A stretch of 64,000 bases of DNA from Myxococcales bacterium (GTDB lineage Bacteria > Myxococcota_A > Polyangia > Haliangiales > Haliangiaceae): assembly GCA_016794525.1 (NCBI GenBank), contig JAEUJY010000018.1, positions 62,001-126,000 on the forward strand, given 5' to 3'. A program made the translations under genes and the position numbers. Positions 40,554-49,119 of this stretch are shown one piece after another; the stretch's first letter is position 1, and the number at the start of each line of letters is the position of its first letter. The notes beneath the pieces are model-generated. The model searched no databases and was not told where the DNA came from. It saw nothing but the letters and a program-made list of their open reading frames with translations.

Positions 40554-41960
40554 CTACGGCGCCTCGTTGCCGAGGATCGCGACCACGCCCTGCGCGGCGT
40601 TGGCCACCAGGCCCTCGTCGAGCTTGTGGGTCTCGTCGTTGACCGCGACCACGACGACGAACCACTTGCCGTCGGCGCGGCGCAGGAGCCAGGTCAGGTT
40701 CATCACGCCCGGCTCCGACCCGCCTTTGAAGCCGGCGTAGGTCCACTTGGCGCGATCGATCTCGACGCCGGGGTTCTTGCCCAGCACCTTGAGCAGCTCG
40801 GACTCGGGGTCGAACTTGGCGCGGGCGCCGAGCGTCGCCATGACGTTGCACAGGTCGCGGCCGTCGGCGAACCACTCGAGGTCGAGCGCCCGCGGCGTGT
40901 CGCCCCACTCCTTGATCGCCTTCTCGACGTCGATCGGCCGGGCCCGCATGTCGGCCAGGAGCTTGCGCTTGGCCGGCGCCTTGGCCTTGCGGTACGCGGC
41001 CAGCTCGTCGGCGGTCGCGGCCAGCTTCAGCCCGAACAGCTCGCGCGTGCGCAGGAACGGGATGTTGGCCGCGGGGTTGCCGTGCTTGGCCAGCGTGAGC
41101 GCCTTCTCGACCGTGGCGTCGCCGACGTAGTCGATCAGGTGATCGGTCGCGGTGTTGTCGCTGATCGAGATCATCTGCGTCGCGAACTCGCGCAGCGTGT
41201 GCTCGGTGCCGGCCGCCTCGTCCTGCATCGTCCCCGACGGCAGGCTCTTGGCGGCGTCGCGGATCGCCAGCTTGGTGTCCCACGACAGCTTCTTCGCGGT
41301 GCGCATCTTCTCGTCGAGCGCCAGCAGCACCCACAGCTTGAACGTCGAGCCGATCGCCAGGCTCTGGGTGGTGTTGTGGTTCTGGCGCGGCTCGCACTTG
41401 CCCTTGACCAGCTCGGCGACGAACAGCTGGTTCTTGCTGCCCGCCTTGTCGAGCTGCGCGACCGCGTCGCTGTAGGTCTTGGGCGGCGCCTCGGCGGTGG
41501 CCGGCTTGAACAACAGCCCGGCGATCTGCCGCGGCGAGGTCGACGTCATCTCGATGCCGACCCGGACGCCGCCCGAGGCGGTGTCGAGCAGCGCCGCCAG
41601 CTTGAGCGGCGCCTCGCCCTCCTGCTTGAGGATCTTGGTCGGCGGCAGCTGCTCGTGCAGCGCGCCGAAGATCTGGACCACCTGCGCCGCCGGCACCTGC
41701 TTGAGGAAGCTCGGCGCGAAGCGCGCCTGGATGTCCGCCTCGGTCACCTGGCCCGACGCGATCGTCTCGAGCACCCAGGCCAGCGCGGCCTCGGCGGTCG
41801 GCCCCTCCTCGACCGCCGGCGGCGGGTCGACCGGCGGCTTGGCGTCCGGGGGCAGCGGCGCGACCGGGGTCGTGCCGGTGGTGGTCGGCTTGCCGCCGCC
41901 GCCGCACGCGGCGGCCAGGGCAGCGAGGAGGATCGTCGAGAATCGGACCGAGGCCTTCAT
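40554..41960 (-). CDS. Class A beta-lactamase-like serine hydrolase, lipoprotein
   Basis: A 468-residue predicted lipoprotein (KASVRFSTILLAALAAA then Cys19) followed by a Pro-rich linker. The C-terminal domain has the three beta-lactamase/transpeptidase motifs: S205-T-F-K208 (IGSTFKLW), S267-D-N269 (SDNTATD), and K412-G-G-S415. A domain of about 140 residues precedes it, the arrangement seen in the two-domain class-A-like group that includes the clavulanate-cluster ORF12 protein. The Glu166 region of true beta-lactamases is not obvious, so the substrate could be an ester or peptide rather than a beta-lactam. Confidence 0.87.
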   Translation of the reverse strand: MKASVRFSTILLAALAAACGGGGKPTTTGTTPVAPLPPDAKPPVDPPPAVEEGPTAEAALAWVLETIASGQVTEADIQARFAPSFLKQVPAAQVVQIFGALHEQLPPTKILKQEGEAPLKLAALLDTASGGVRVGIEMTSTSPRQIAGLLFKPATAEAPPKTYSDAVAQLDKAGSKNQLFVAELVKGKCEPRQNHNTTQSLAIGSTFKLWVLLALDEKMRTAKKLSWDTKLAIRDAAKSLPSGTMQDEAAGTEHTLREFATQMISISDNTATDHLIDYVGDATVEKALTLAKHGNPAANIPFLRTRELFGLKLAATADELAAYRKAKAPAKRKLLADMRARPIDVEKAIKEWGDTPRALDLEWFADGRDLCNVMATLGARAKFDPESELLKVLGKNPGVEIDRAKWTYAGFKGGSEPGVMNLTWLLRRADGKWFVVVVAVNDETHKLDEGLVANAAQGVVAILGNEAP

Positions 41961-42022
41961 GGCCGGGGGTGTACCACGGGGGTCGTCGGCGTTGCGTCAG
42001 CCCCCTCGGGTAGGCTCGCGCC

Positions 42023-42217
42023 ATGAACCCACGCCAGGTCCCGCCGAGCGTGCCGCCTCCACCGATCGCCGCCCACATCCGCGCCCGCGGCACCGTGCCG
42101 CCGATGTGCAAGGCCGATCTGTCGATCACCTGCCCGACGTGCGCGACGTTGATGGAGCCCGAGCACGCGCACTACAAGTGCCCGCGCTGCGGCTACCGCG
42201 ACAGCTGCTGCTTCTGA
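42023..42217 (+). CDS. Zinc-ribbon microprotein
   Basis: A 64-residue protein. The N terminus is Pro-rich and followed by a two-CxxC zinc ribbon: CPTCATLMEPEHAHYKCPRC then GYRDSCCF, so four Cys (ITCPTC and KCPRC) would hold one zinc, with an extra CC at the C terminus. Codon bias and the clean 12-bp-scale spacing to a strong hairpin terminator downstream support it as a real gene. It diverges from the beta-lactamase-like gene. Its function is unknown; it could bind nucleic acid or another protein. Confidence 0.75.
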   Translation: MNPRQVPPSVPPPPIAAHIRARGTVPPMCKADLSITCPTCATLMEPEHAHYKCPRCGYRDSCCF

Positions 42218-42226
42218 GGTCCTCGA

Positions 42227-42245
42227 GGGTCTTTCGAAAAGACCC
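42227..42245 (+). terminator. Hairpin downstream of the zinc-ribbon gene
   Basis: gggtcttt, loop cga, aaagaccc: a perfect 8-bp stem with a 3-base loop, starting nine bases after the TGA. No T-tract follows, as is common in GC-rich bacteria. Its GGGxCTTT/AAAGxCCC design resembles the hairpin of the repeat elements at 48507-48533 and 63902-63926. Confidence 0.6.
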
Positions 42246-42362
42246 AGGTGGAGGTAGGTGGAGCGCCGCGTGCCATGAACCTCTACCGGCCGATGGGTAC
42301 GGCCAGCCGGCCCCCACCCACAACGCGAGCTGGCGTTCCGGGTTCTGAGTTAGCCTGACGCC

Positions 42363-44285
42363 ATGCGCACGCTCCTGGCTTGCTCGCTGCTCCTGGTCGC
42401 CTGCGGCGGCGACGACGGTCCGCTCCACCTCGACGTGCCACCCGAGTGCAACCCGCTGCAGGGCGGCGCGTGCCTGGCGCCGTGGCCGGTGTCGAGCTTC
42501 CAGGTCGCGAGCGAGAGCTCGCCCACCGGCGTCGTGCTGGCGTTCCCGGCCGGCGCCATCCCGCCCGGCAACGGCGGCGCGGTGTTCGACCCGGCGCACC
42601 TCAACGGCAAGAGCGGCTACTCGCCGGCGACCCAGATCGTCGCCCACTTCGGCGTCGAGCTCGACGGCGCCAACCTGGCCGGCCACGCCGCGATCGCGGC
42701 CAGCCTGACCGCGACCAGCCCGACGATCATCCTCGACGCCACGACCGGCGAGCGGGTCGCGCACTTCGCCGAGGTCGACGCCAACGCGATCCCCGGCGAC
42801 CCGACCCGCCAGGCGCTGTACCTGCGGCCGACCACCCGCCTGGCCGGCGGGCACCGCTACATCGTCGCGATCACCAGCGCGCTGCGCGCCGCCGACGGCG
42901 CGGCGATCGACGTGCCGGCCGGGTTCGCCGCGATCGTCAGCGGCGCCGTCACCGACAACGCGCGGCTCGAGGCGCTGCGCCCGAGCTACGACGACATCTT
43001 CGCCACGCTCGCCGCCGCTGGCGTCGCCAAGGATCAGCTGCTGCTGGCGTGGGACTTCACGACCGCCGCGGACGCCGACCTGCGCCGCGATCTGCTCGCC
43101 GCGCGCGACGCCGCCGCGGCGCTGCAGGGCGCGGGCGGCGCCAACCTGATGCTCCACGACGTCGTCGTCGAGGCCGACCCGAGCCCCGGCATCGCGCGCA
43201 AGGTGACGTTCACGTTCGACGCGCCGACCGTCGTCGACGCCGGCGGGCTGCTGCGCGAGGGCGGCGGCGTGGTCGCGCGCGGCACCACCCCGGTGCGCGG
43301 CGTCGCGCTGGTGCCGAGCTGCGCGACGCCCGCGGCGCCGGCGCCGATCACGCTCTACGGCCACGGCTTCTTCGGCGGCATCGAGGAGACCGGCGGCGGC
43401 TACGTGCAGGCGTTCGCGGCGCGCACCTGCCGGATCATCCTCGGCACCGACTGGCGCGGCATGGCCCGCCCCGACGCCGCGAACGCGCTGATCGCGCTCG
43501 GCAACCTCGACAAGGTGTTCGCGTTCGGCGAGGGCATCGTCCAGGGCATGATCGACGTCGAGGCGCTGGCCGCGCTGGCCCGGACCAAGATCGCCACGCA
43601 GATCCTGATCGACGGCAGCGGCGCGTCGGTGGCCGACACCGCCGCCGACCTGACGTTCTTCGGCATCTCGCAGGGCCACATCCTCGGCAGCACGCTGTAC
43701 GCGATCGATCCGCAGATGCGGCGCGGCGTCCTGCACGTCGGCGGCGCCAACTGGAGCCTCTTGTTCGAGCGCTCGACCAACTGGGCCACGCTCGGCCTGC
43801 CGTTCAAGGGGACCTACGCGGATCCGCTGACCCAGACCCTGCTGCAGCAGGTCGTGCAGATGGGCCTCGACGTGATCGATCCGCTGCACTGGGCGCCGCT
43901 GGCCGGCGACCCGGCCGCCGCCAAGCAGTACCTGCTGTACACGTCGATGGGCGACACCCAGGTCACCAACCTCGGCGCGTTCCTGCAGGCGCGCACGATG
44001 GGCATCCCGCTGGCGGCGCCGGCGGCGACCCCGCCCTACGGCCTGACCCTGGCGACCACCGCGCCGCCGTCGGGCCTGGTGATCGTCGACGAGCACCCCA
44101 CCCCGCTGCCGCCGACCACCAACCTGCTCAACACCGAGAACAACCAGGCCCACGAGAACCCGCGGCGGCGCGAGCACATCATCGATCAGATCGACCGCTT
44201 CCTCGAGGACGGCACGATCGTCGACGCCTGCGGCGGCGTGTGCGACTGCCCGGCCGGCGCGTGCGGCGCGCTGATCGCCGAGTGA
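42363..44285 (+). CDS. Alpha/beta-hydrolase-like lipoprotein
   Basis: A 640-residue predicted lipoprotein (RTLLACSLLLVAC, then GGDDG). A long N-terminal part is beta-rich. The C-terminal half has an alpha/beta-hydrolase outline: oxyanion-type ITLYGHGFFGG, the nucleophile elbow G-I-S436-Q-G in LTFFGISQGHILG, and a late His candidate (DEHPTPLP). It ends with cysteines (CGGVCDCPAGACG). It is likely an extracellular esterase or lipase; the catalytic acid is not assigned. The stop is followed by a hairpin at 44289-44308. Confidence 0.82.
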   Translation: MRTLLACSLLLVACGGDDGPLHLDVPPECNPLQGGACLAPWPVSSFQVASESSPTGVVLAFPAGAIPPGNGGAVFDPAHLNGKSGYSPATQIVAHFGVELDGANLAGHAAIAASLTATSPTIILDATTGERVAHFAEVDANAIPGDPTRQALYLRPTTRLAGGHRYIVAITSALRAADGAAIDVPAGFAAIVSGAVTDNARLEALRPSYDDIFATLAAAGVAKDQLLLAWDFTTAADADLRRDLLAARDAAAALQGAGGANLMLHDVVVEADPSPGIARKVTFTFDAPTVVDAGGLLREGGGVVARGTTPVRGVALVPSCATPAAPAPITLYGHGFFGGIEETGGGYVQAFAARTCRIILGTDWRGMARPDAANALIALGNLDKVFAFGEGIVQGMIDVEALAALARTKIATQILIDGSGASVADTAADLTFFGISQGHILGSTLYAIDPQMRRGVLHVGGANWSLLFERSTNWATLGLPFKGTYADPLTQTLLQQVVQMGLDVIDPLHWAPLAGDPAAAKQYLLYTSMGDTQVTNLGAFLQARTMGIPLAAPAATPPYGLTLATTAPPSGLVIVDEHPTPLPPTTNLLNTENNQAHENPRRREHIIDQIDRFLEDGTIVDACGGVCDCPAGACGALIAE

Positions 44286-44288
44286 GCC

Positions 44289-44308
44289 TCGCCCGGCTTC
44301 GCGGGCGA
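44289..44308 (+). terminator. Hairpin downstream of the hydrolase gene
   Basis: tcgcccg, loop gcttcg, cgggcga: a 7-bp GC-rich stem starting four bases after the hydrolase stop codon. There is no T-run. It is a plausible terminator or mRNA-stabilising hairpin. Confidence 0.5.
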
Positions 44309-44432
44309 AGCGCCTGAAATCCGCGGCGGTTGCGCCTGCCAGCGCAAGCTGCGCACCACCGCGCAGGAGCTGCGCGAAGCCCTCGCGATGGAGCGCCTGG
44401 GCGCTGGCAACCACCTTGCAACGCTGGCGGGC

Positions 44433-45191
44433 ATGAGCCTCGCCACCCACGTCGTCGCGACCTACATGACGACCGACCCCATCACCGCCACCGCGGTCAC
44501 GCCGGTGGAGGAGGTGGCCGCGATCCTGGCCAGCCGGCGGATCTCGGCGGTGCCGCTGATCGACGATCGCGGCTCGATCGTCGGCGTGGTGTCGCGCTCC
44601 GATCTGCTGCGCTACCGCCGCCACCACGCCCACCTGCGCGACGTCACCTGCGACGCGCTGATGACCCAGGGGCCGATCGTCGTCGAGGCCAGCACCAACC
44701 TGCGCGACGCGGCCCGGGTGATGATCGAGCACCGCATCCACCGGGTGTTCGTCGTCGACGCCGGCCGCCTGACCGGCGTGCTGACCACCACCGATCTCAC
44801 CCGCGCCGTCGACGCCGCCAAGGTCGAGGCGCCGATCGAGTCGGTGATGACCGCGCCGGTGGTGACGATCCGCGTCGAGCAGCCGCTGTCGCTGGCGATG
44901 GAGTGGCTCGATCGCGCCCACATCACCGGGCTGGTGGTCACCGAGAACGACTGGCCGGTCGGCGTGTTCACGCAGGAGGAGGCGCTCGCGGCCCGCGACG
45001 TCGCCGCCGACACGCCGGTCGGCGAGCTGCACGACGCCGCGCTGATCTGCCTGCCGGCCACGACCTCGCTGCACCGCGCGGCCGCGCAGTGCGCGCGGAT
45101 GGGCGTGCGCCGCATCGTCGTCAGCAAGAAGCACGACTTCGTCGGCGTGGTCTCGGGCCTGGACTTCGCTGGCGTGGTTGCTCGCGCGTGA
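44433..45191 (+). CDS. Protein of four CBS domains
   Basis: A 252-residue protein made of two tandem CBS pairs, the modules that bind adenosine nucleotides. Repeats are recognisable as MTTDPITATAVTPVEEVAAI...SAVPLIDDRGSIVGVVSRSDLL, MTQGPIVVEASTNLRDAARV...RVFVVDAGRLTGVLTTTDL, MTAPVVTIRVEQPLSLAMEW...TGLVVTENDWPVGVFT, and ICLPATTSLHRAAAQCARMG...RIVVSKKHDFVGVVSGLDF. No catalytic domain is attached, so it is probably an energy-sensing regulator. ATG 44433 begins the first CBS; ATG 44388 gives a 15-residue extension. It precedes the CoA-transferase gene by 22 bp. Confidence 0.92.
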   Translation: MSLATHVVATYMTTDPITATAVTPVEEVAAILASRRISAVPLIDDRGSIVGVVSRSDLLRYRRHHAHLRDVTCDALMTQGPIVVEASTNLRDAARVMIEHRIHRVFVVDAGRLTGVLTTTDLTRAVDAAKVEAPIESVMTAPVVTIRVEQPLSLAMEWLDRAHITGLVVTENDWPVGVFTQEEALAARDVAADTPVGELHDAALICLPATTSLHRAAAQCARMGVRRIVVSKKHDFVGVVSGLDFAGVVARA

Positions 45192-45213
45192 CGGTCCCGG
45201 CAGGATGCCCCTC

Positions 45214-46512
45214 ATGACGTCTCCCGCCTGGGCCACCCGCGGCGGCACCGCCGCCGAGGCCGTCGCCGCGATCCCGTCCGGCGCCAACGTGTTCTTGCAC
45301 GGCGCCGCCGCCACCCCCACCCCGCTGGTCGACGCGCTGGCCGCGCGCACCGACGTCAGCGGCGTCCGCGTCTACCACCTGCACACGATCGGCACCGCGC
45401 CGCTGTTCGCGCCGGCGGTGTCGCCGTGGCTGCGCTCGGTGTCGTTCTTCGTCGGGCCCGACGCGCGCGTCGCGGTCGCCGAGGGCCGCGCCGACTTCGT
45501 ACCGGTGTTCCTGTCCGACATCCCGGCGCTGTTCACCGGTGGCGCGGTGCCGCTCGACGTCGCGCTGGTGCAGCTGTCGCCGCCCGATCGCCACGGCCTG
45601 TGCTCGCTGGGGACCTCGTGCGACGCGGCCCGGGCCGCGGTCGACTGCGCGCGGGTGGTGATCGCCGAGATCAACCAGCAGATGCCGCGCACGCTGGGCA
45701 ACACGATGGTGCCGATCGATCGGGTGGCCGCGTTCGTCCACACCGACCGGCCGCTGCCGCGCCACGAGCCCGAGGCGCCGACCCCGGTGATCGATCGCAT
45801 CGGCGCGCTGGTCGCCGAGCTGGTCGAGGACGGCGCGACGCTGCAGACCGGCATCGGCGCGATCCCCGACGCGGTGCTGGCCCGCCTGGGCAACCACGCC
45901 GACCTCGGCGTCCACACCGAGATGTTCTCCGACGGCATGGTGCCGCTGGTCGAGGGCGGCGTCATCACCAACCGCGCCAAGGCGGTCCACCCCGGCCGCT
46001 CGGTGACGTCGTTCGTGATGGGCACCCGCAAGCTGTACGACTTCGTCGACGACAACCCCGCGGTCGAGTTCCACGGCTGCGATCGCACCAACGACACCGC
46101 GCTGATCCGCAAGAACCCCAAGGTCACCGCGATCAACTCGGCGCTGGCGATCGATCTGAGCGGCCAGGTGTGCGCCGACTCGCTCGGCCACACGATCTAC
46201 TCGGGCATCGGCGGCCAGATGGACTTCCTGCGCGGCGCGGCGCTGTCGCCCGGCGGCAAGCCGATCATCGCGATGCCGTCGACCGCGGCCGGCGGCAAGG
46301 TGTCGCGCATCACCGCCGAGCTCGCCGTCGGCAGCGGCGTCGTGACCACCCGCGGCCACGTGCACTGGGTCGTCACCGAGCACGGCGCACGCAACCTGCA
46401 CGGCCTCAGCCTGCGCCAGCGCGGCGAGGCGCTGATCGACCTGGCGCACCCCGACCACCGCGGCGAGCTGCGCGCGGCGCTGGCCCGCATCCGCCACTAC
46501 CCGCTGGCGTGA
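45214..46512 (+). CDS. Acetyl-CoA hydrolase/transferase family protein
   Basis: A 432-residue class of CoA-transferase (Cat1/4-hydroxybutyrate CoA-transferase type). Family blocks include PSGANVFLHGAAATPTPLVD, LQTGIGAIPDAVLARLG, GVHTEMFSDGMVPLVEGGVI with the candidate catalytic Glu, and YSGIGGQMDFLRGAALSPGG near the C terminus. It transfers CoA between short acyl groups such as acetate, succinate or 4-hydroxybutyrate. ATG 45214 is preferred because an AGGA lies 8 bases upstream; ATG 45205 is the alternative. It probably forms a unit with the CBS gene, which could link CoA metabolism to energy charge. Confidence 0.93.
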   Translation: MTSPAWATRGGTAAEAVAAIPSGANVFLHGAAATPTPLVDALAARTDVSGVRVYHLHTIGTAPLFAPAVSPWLRSVSFFVGPDARVAVAEGRADFVPVFLSDIPALFTGGAVPLDVALVQLSPPDRHGLCSLGTSCDAARAAVDCARVVIAEINQQMPRTLGNTMVPIDRVAAFVHTDRPLPRHEPEAPTPVIDRIGALVAELVEDGATLQTGIGAIPDAVLARLGNHADLGVHTEMFSDGMVPLVEGGVITNRAKAVHPGRSVTSFVMGTRKLYDFVDDNPAVEFHGCDRTNDTALIRKNPKVTAINSALAIDLSGQVCADSLGHTIYSGIGGQMDFLRGAALSPGGKPIIAMPSTAAGGKVSRITAELAVGSGVVTTRGHVHWVVTEHGARNLHGLSLRQRGEALIDLAHPDHRGELRAALARIRHYPLA

Positions 46513-46522
46513 CGGCGCCGGC

Positions 46523-46975
46523 TCACCCCGGCGCGTTGCAGAAGACGTTGGCCGGATCGATCGCGCCGGCGGCGTCGACCTTGAAGATGATCTGGTAGCC
46601 GCTGCAGCACTCGCCGCCGCACGGGTCGTCGGGGTCGGGCGCGGCCGGCGGCTTGTTGAAGACGCCCCAGGTGCACTCGCGGAGGCCGTCGACCGGCGGC
46701 TGGCAGTCGAACGACGTGTCGGTGGCCGCCGCGCCGCCCAGGCTCTCGCGCTGCGCGTCGAGGTGAGCCTTGAGATCGGCCGCGCCGTCGCCGTTGTTGC
46801 ACGCGTCCGGAACGGCCATCGCGCCGATGGCGGCGAGGATCGCGTCGGTGTCGGAGGCCCCGGCGCCGTCACCGCCGCTGTTGGTGGGGCCGGTGGACGC
46901 CGGGGCGCTCTTGCCGCCGCAGGCCGCGGCCAGCGCGCACAGCGCGGCCGCGAGGAACGTGGAGGTGTTTCGCAT
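46523..46975 (-). CDS. Cysteine-containing lipoprotein, unknown function
   Basis: A 150-residue predicted lipoprotein (RNTSTFLAAALCALAAAC, GGKSAP) with a Ser/Gly/Thr-rich linker to about residue 40. The mature domain has cysteines at PDACNN, FDCQPP, RECTWG, DPCGGECCSG and VFCNAPG, so several disulphides are likely. It is convergent with the CoA-transferase gene and lies 10 bp downstream of the Npt-type transporter gene, so these two may be co-transcribed. No family is recognised. Confidence 0.75.
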   Translation of the reverse strand: MRNTSTFLAAALCALAAACGGKSAPASTGPTNSGGDGAGASDTDAILAAIGAMAVPDACNNGDGAADLKAHLDAQRESLGGAAATDTSFDCQPPVDGLRECTWGVFNKPPAAPDPDDPCGGECCSGYQIIFKVDAAGAIDPANVFCNAPG

Positions 46976-46985
46976 GGACGCGATG

Positions 46986-48236
46986 CTACCGCGGCACGTC
47001 GTCGCGAGTGCGCCGCCGGTGGCCGATCCCGAGCGCGACCGCCAGCGCCACCCACGCCGCGGCCAGCGGCACCGCGACCGCGGCGACCACCACGCCGAGC
47101 GCCGCGAGGCCGCGGTGCAGCCACGCCGAGCCGAAGTCGCCGAAGCGGTAGACCAGCGTGTCGATCACGTTCTTCGCGCGGTACTTGTCGTCGCGCGGCA
47201 GCGCGGTGAACAACAGCTCGCGGCTGGGGCGCGACAGCGCGTGGGTGGCGGCGCGGCCGCTCGCCGACACCGCGGTCGCCATCGCCAGCGACGGCGCCAT
47301 CACCAGCGCCAGCACGCCGACGCCCTGCACCACCGGCAGGATCGCCAGCACCACCCCGACGCCGAGCCAGCGCAGCAGCCGCGACGTCACCAGCAGCTGC
47401 AGCACGATCGTCGCCAGCCCGGTGATCAGCTCGACGTTGGCGAAGAAGGCGGTGCGCGCGCCGCGGTCGGGCAGCGCCGCCTTCACGATCCCGGCCTGCT
47501 GCAGGTAGACGAACGTCGCCAGGCACGCCGCGCACAGCGCGTAGCCGGCGATGCCGGCCAGGTACGGCGACGCCAGGACCCGCGGCAGGCCCTCCCACGC
47601 CGAGCCGCCGAGCCCCTTGGTGGCCGGCGCCGCCGACGGCACCCGCCGGGTCAGCGCGTGGGCCGACCACACCGCGCCCTCGAGCAGCACCGCCGCCAGC
47701 ACCAGCAGCACCGCCGGCTCGACGCGGTGGGCCAGCAGCCGCGCGACCACCGGCCCCAGCAGCGCGCCCGCGGTGCCGCCGGCGGCGATCGGCCCGAACA
47801 GCCGCCGCCCGCCCTCGGGGCGGATCAGATCGGCGCACAGGCTCCAGAACACCGACACCCCGAACAGGTTCATCACCGACAGCCAGACGTAGAAGATCTT
47901 GCCGACCAGCGCCGGCGCGACGTCGGCGTACATCACCGCGGCGAACCCGACCAGCTGCACCGCGAACGAGCGGTGGACGATCGCCACCAACCGTCCGCGC
48001 GGCTGCCGCGCCACCAGCGCGCCCCACGGCGGCGCGATCGCCACCATCGCGACGAAGGTCGCGGTGAACAGCCACGGGATGAACGCGGGATCGCCGTCGA
48101 GCACGAGCGCGTCGCGCACCGGCCGCAAGAGGTAGTACGACATCAAGATCGCGCAGTGCGTGAGCGCGGCCCACACCACCGCGGCCACCTCGTCGGCGCG
48201 CACCTGGAACGCTGTGCGGAGGCGCGCGGCGAGCAT
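46986..48236 (-). CDS. Npt1/Npt2-like (ATP/ADP translocase-type) membrane transporter
   Basis: A 416-residue membrane protein with ten to twelve hydrophobic segments. The N-terminal ILMSYYLLRPVRDALVL and the later FYVWLSVMNLFGVSVFWSLC are typical of the NTP/NTP-transporter-like branch of the MFS (Npt1/Npt2 family). Classical members exchange nucleotides in intracellular bacteria and plastids, but free-living bacteria have homologues of unknown substrate. The gene starts next to the region holding the hairpin repeat. I make no claim about its substrate. Confidence 0.82.
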   Translation of the reverse strand: MLAARLRTAFQVRADEVAAVVWAALTHCAILMSYYLLRPVRDALVLDGDPAFIPWLFTATFVAMVAIAPPWGALVARQPRGRLVAIVHRSFAVQLVGFAAVMYADVAPALVGKIFYVWLSVMNLFGVSVFWSLCADLIRPEGGRRLFGPIAAGGTAGALLGPVVARLLAHRVEPAVLLVLAAVLLEGAVWSAHALTRRVPSAAPATKGLGGSAWEGLPRVLASPYLAGIAGYALCAACLATFVYLQQAGIVKAALPDRGARTAFFANVELITGLATIVLQLLVTSRLLRWLGVGVVLAILPVVQGVGVLALVMAPSLAMATAVSASGRAATHALSRPSRELLFTALPRDDKYRAKNVIDTLVYRFGDFGSAWLHRGLAALGVVVAAVAVPLAAAWVALAVALGIGHRRRTRDDVPR

Positions 48237-48332
48237 CGGTCGAGTCTCTACCGCGGGCCGCGCGCTGTCATTCCCGCCATCGCCTGCGGCAGGCTGCGAC
48301 CGCGCGCGGGTCGCAGCGCCGGTCGCAGCCCG

Positions 48333-48425
48333 CTACGCCCGCCGGCCGCGCCAGGCGAGGATCACGCCCACGACGCCCAGCGACAGCGCGGGGCCGATCC
48401 ACGCGCCGATCCACGTCGCGGCGAT
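48333..48425 (-). pseudogene. Fragment encoding a single membrane helix with basic end
   Basis: Between stops, the minus-strand frame reads IAATWIGAWIGPALSLGVVG then VILAWRGRRA: one hydrophobic helix with an Arg-rich end, like the tail of a membrane protein. There is no start codon upstream before a TGA at 48428-48426, and no body. It is probably the remnant of a gene lost from this 304-bp gap (48237-48540). It is too short to name. Confidence 0.35.
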
Positions 48426-48460
48426 TCAGAGGTTGATCAGAACTCGGATCCCCGACCACG

Positions 48461-48533
48461 CTCTCGCGTTTCGGGTTGGGGCCCCGGCGGGGCTTGCCCC
48501 CGGCGGGGAAGGGGCTTTGCGAAAGCCCCTTCC
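48461..48533 (-). repeat. Hairpin repeat element, copy 1
   Basis: Read on the minus strand from the stop of the sugar transferase (7 bases away): a perfect 12-bp stem ggaaggggcttt / aaagccccttcc with a 3-base loop (48507-48533), a second GC-rich stem made of ccccgccgggg repeated twice (about 48483-48508), then a tail reading ACCCGAAACGCGAGA. Copy 2 at 63866-63926 shares the first hairpin, the GGGGCCCC box and the tail almost exactly. It acts at least as a terminator-like structure; the conserved tail suggests something more. Confidence 0.75.
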
Positions 48534-48540
48534 AGGGAGT

Positions 48541-49119
48541 TCAGTGCGCCACGCCGTCGCGGCGCAGCACCTTGATGATCGTGCGCGCGATGATCTTCAG
48601 GTCGGTCGCGAACGAGATGGCCCGCTGGTACTCCGCGTCGTAGGCGACCTTCTCCGGGATCGGCAGCTCGTCGCGACCGCTGACCTGGGCGAGCCCGGTG
48701 AGCCCCGGCACCAGCGCGTGCACGCCGCGCTCGGTCCGCATCGCCACCAGGTCGTCCTGGTTGAACAGCGCGGGGCGCGGCCCGACCAGCGTCATGTCGC
48801 CCGTGAGGATGCTCCAGATCTGCGGCAGCTCGTCGAGGCTGGTCTTGCGGAGGAAGCCGCCGATCGGCGTCAGGAACCGGGCCGGATCGTCGAGCAAGTG
48901 CGTGGCGACCGCCGGCGTGTCGGTCCGCATCGTGCGGAACTTGGGCATCCGGAAGATCCGGTTGTCCTGCCCGACGCGCTCCGACCAGTAGAGCACCGGC
49001 CCCTTCGAGGTGAGCTTGATGGCGACCGCGATGGCGGACATGGCGGGCAGCGCCGCCACCGCGCCCGCGCCGGCGGCCAGCACGTCCAGGGCTCGCTTGC
49101 CGCGGTAGGCACCCTTCAT
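48541..49119 (-). CDS. Initiating sugar-1-phosphate transferase (bacterial sugar transferase)
   Basis: A 192-residue monotopic phosphoglycosyl transferase. It has an N-terminal re-entrant-type helix ([20 protein letters not shown]), [12 protein letters not shown], and the complete catalytic segment [20 protein letters not shown] then GPRPAL, with the Asp-Glu dyad at D96-E97. It would transfer a sugar phosphate from a UDP-sugar to undecaprenyl phosphate, the first step of a surface glycan. Its ATG overlaps the SDR gene's TGA (ATGA). It is the last gene of the glycan operon and is followed by the hairpin repeat. Confidence 0.92.
   Translation of the reverse strand: MKGAYRGKRALDVLAAGAGAVAALPAMSAIAVAIKLTSKGPVLYWSERVGQDNRIFRMPKFRTMRTDTPAVATHLLDDPARFLTPIGGFLRKTSLDELPQIWSILTGDMTLVGPRPALFNQDDLVAMRTERGVHALVPGLTGLAQVSGRDELPIPEKVAYDAEYQRAISFATDLKIIARTIIKVLRRDGVAH

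Noticed and set aside
42126-45350. A 1074-codon open frame on the minus strand
   Set aside because: It is the antisense shadow of the hydrolase and CBS genes. Its product is His/Arg/Val/Gly-rich without a family pattern, while the plus-strand genes have clear motifs.
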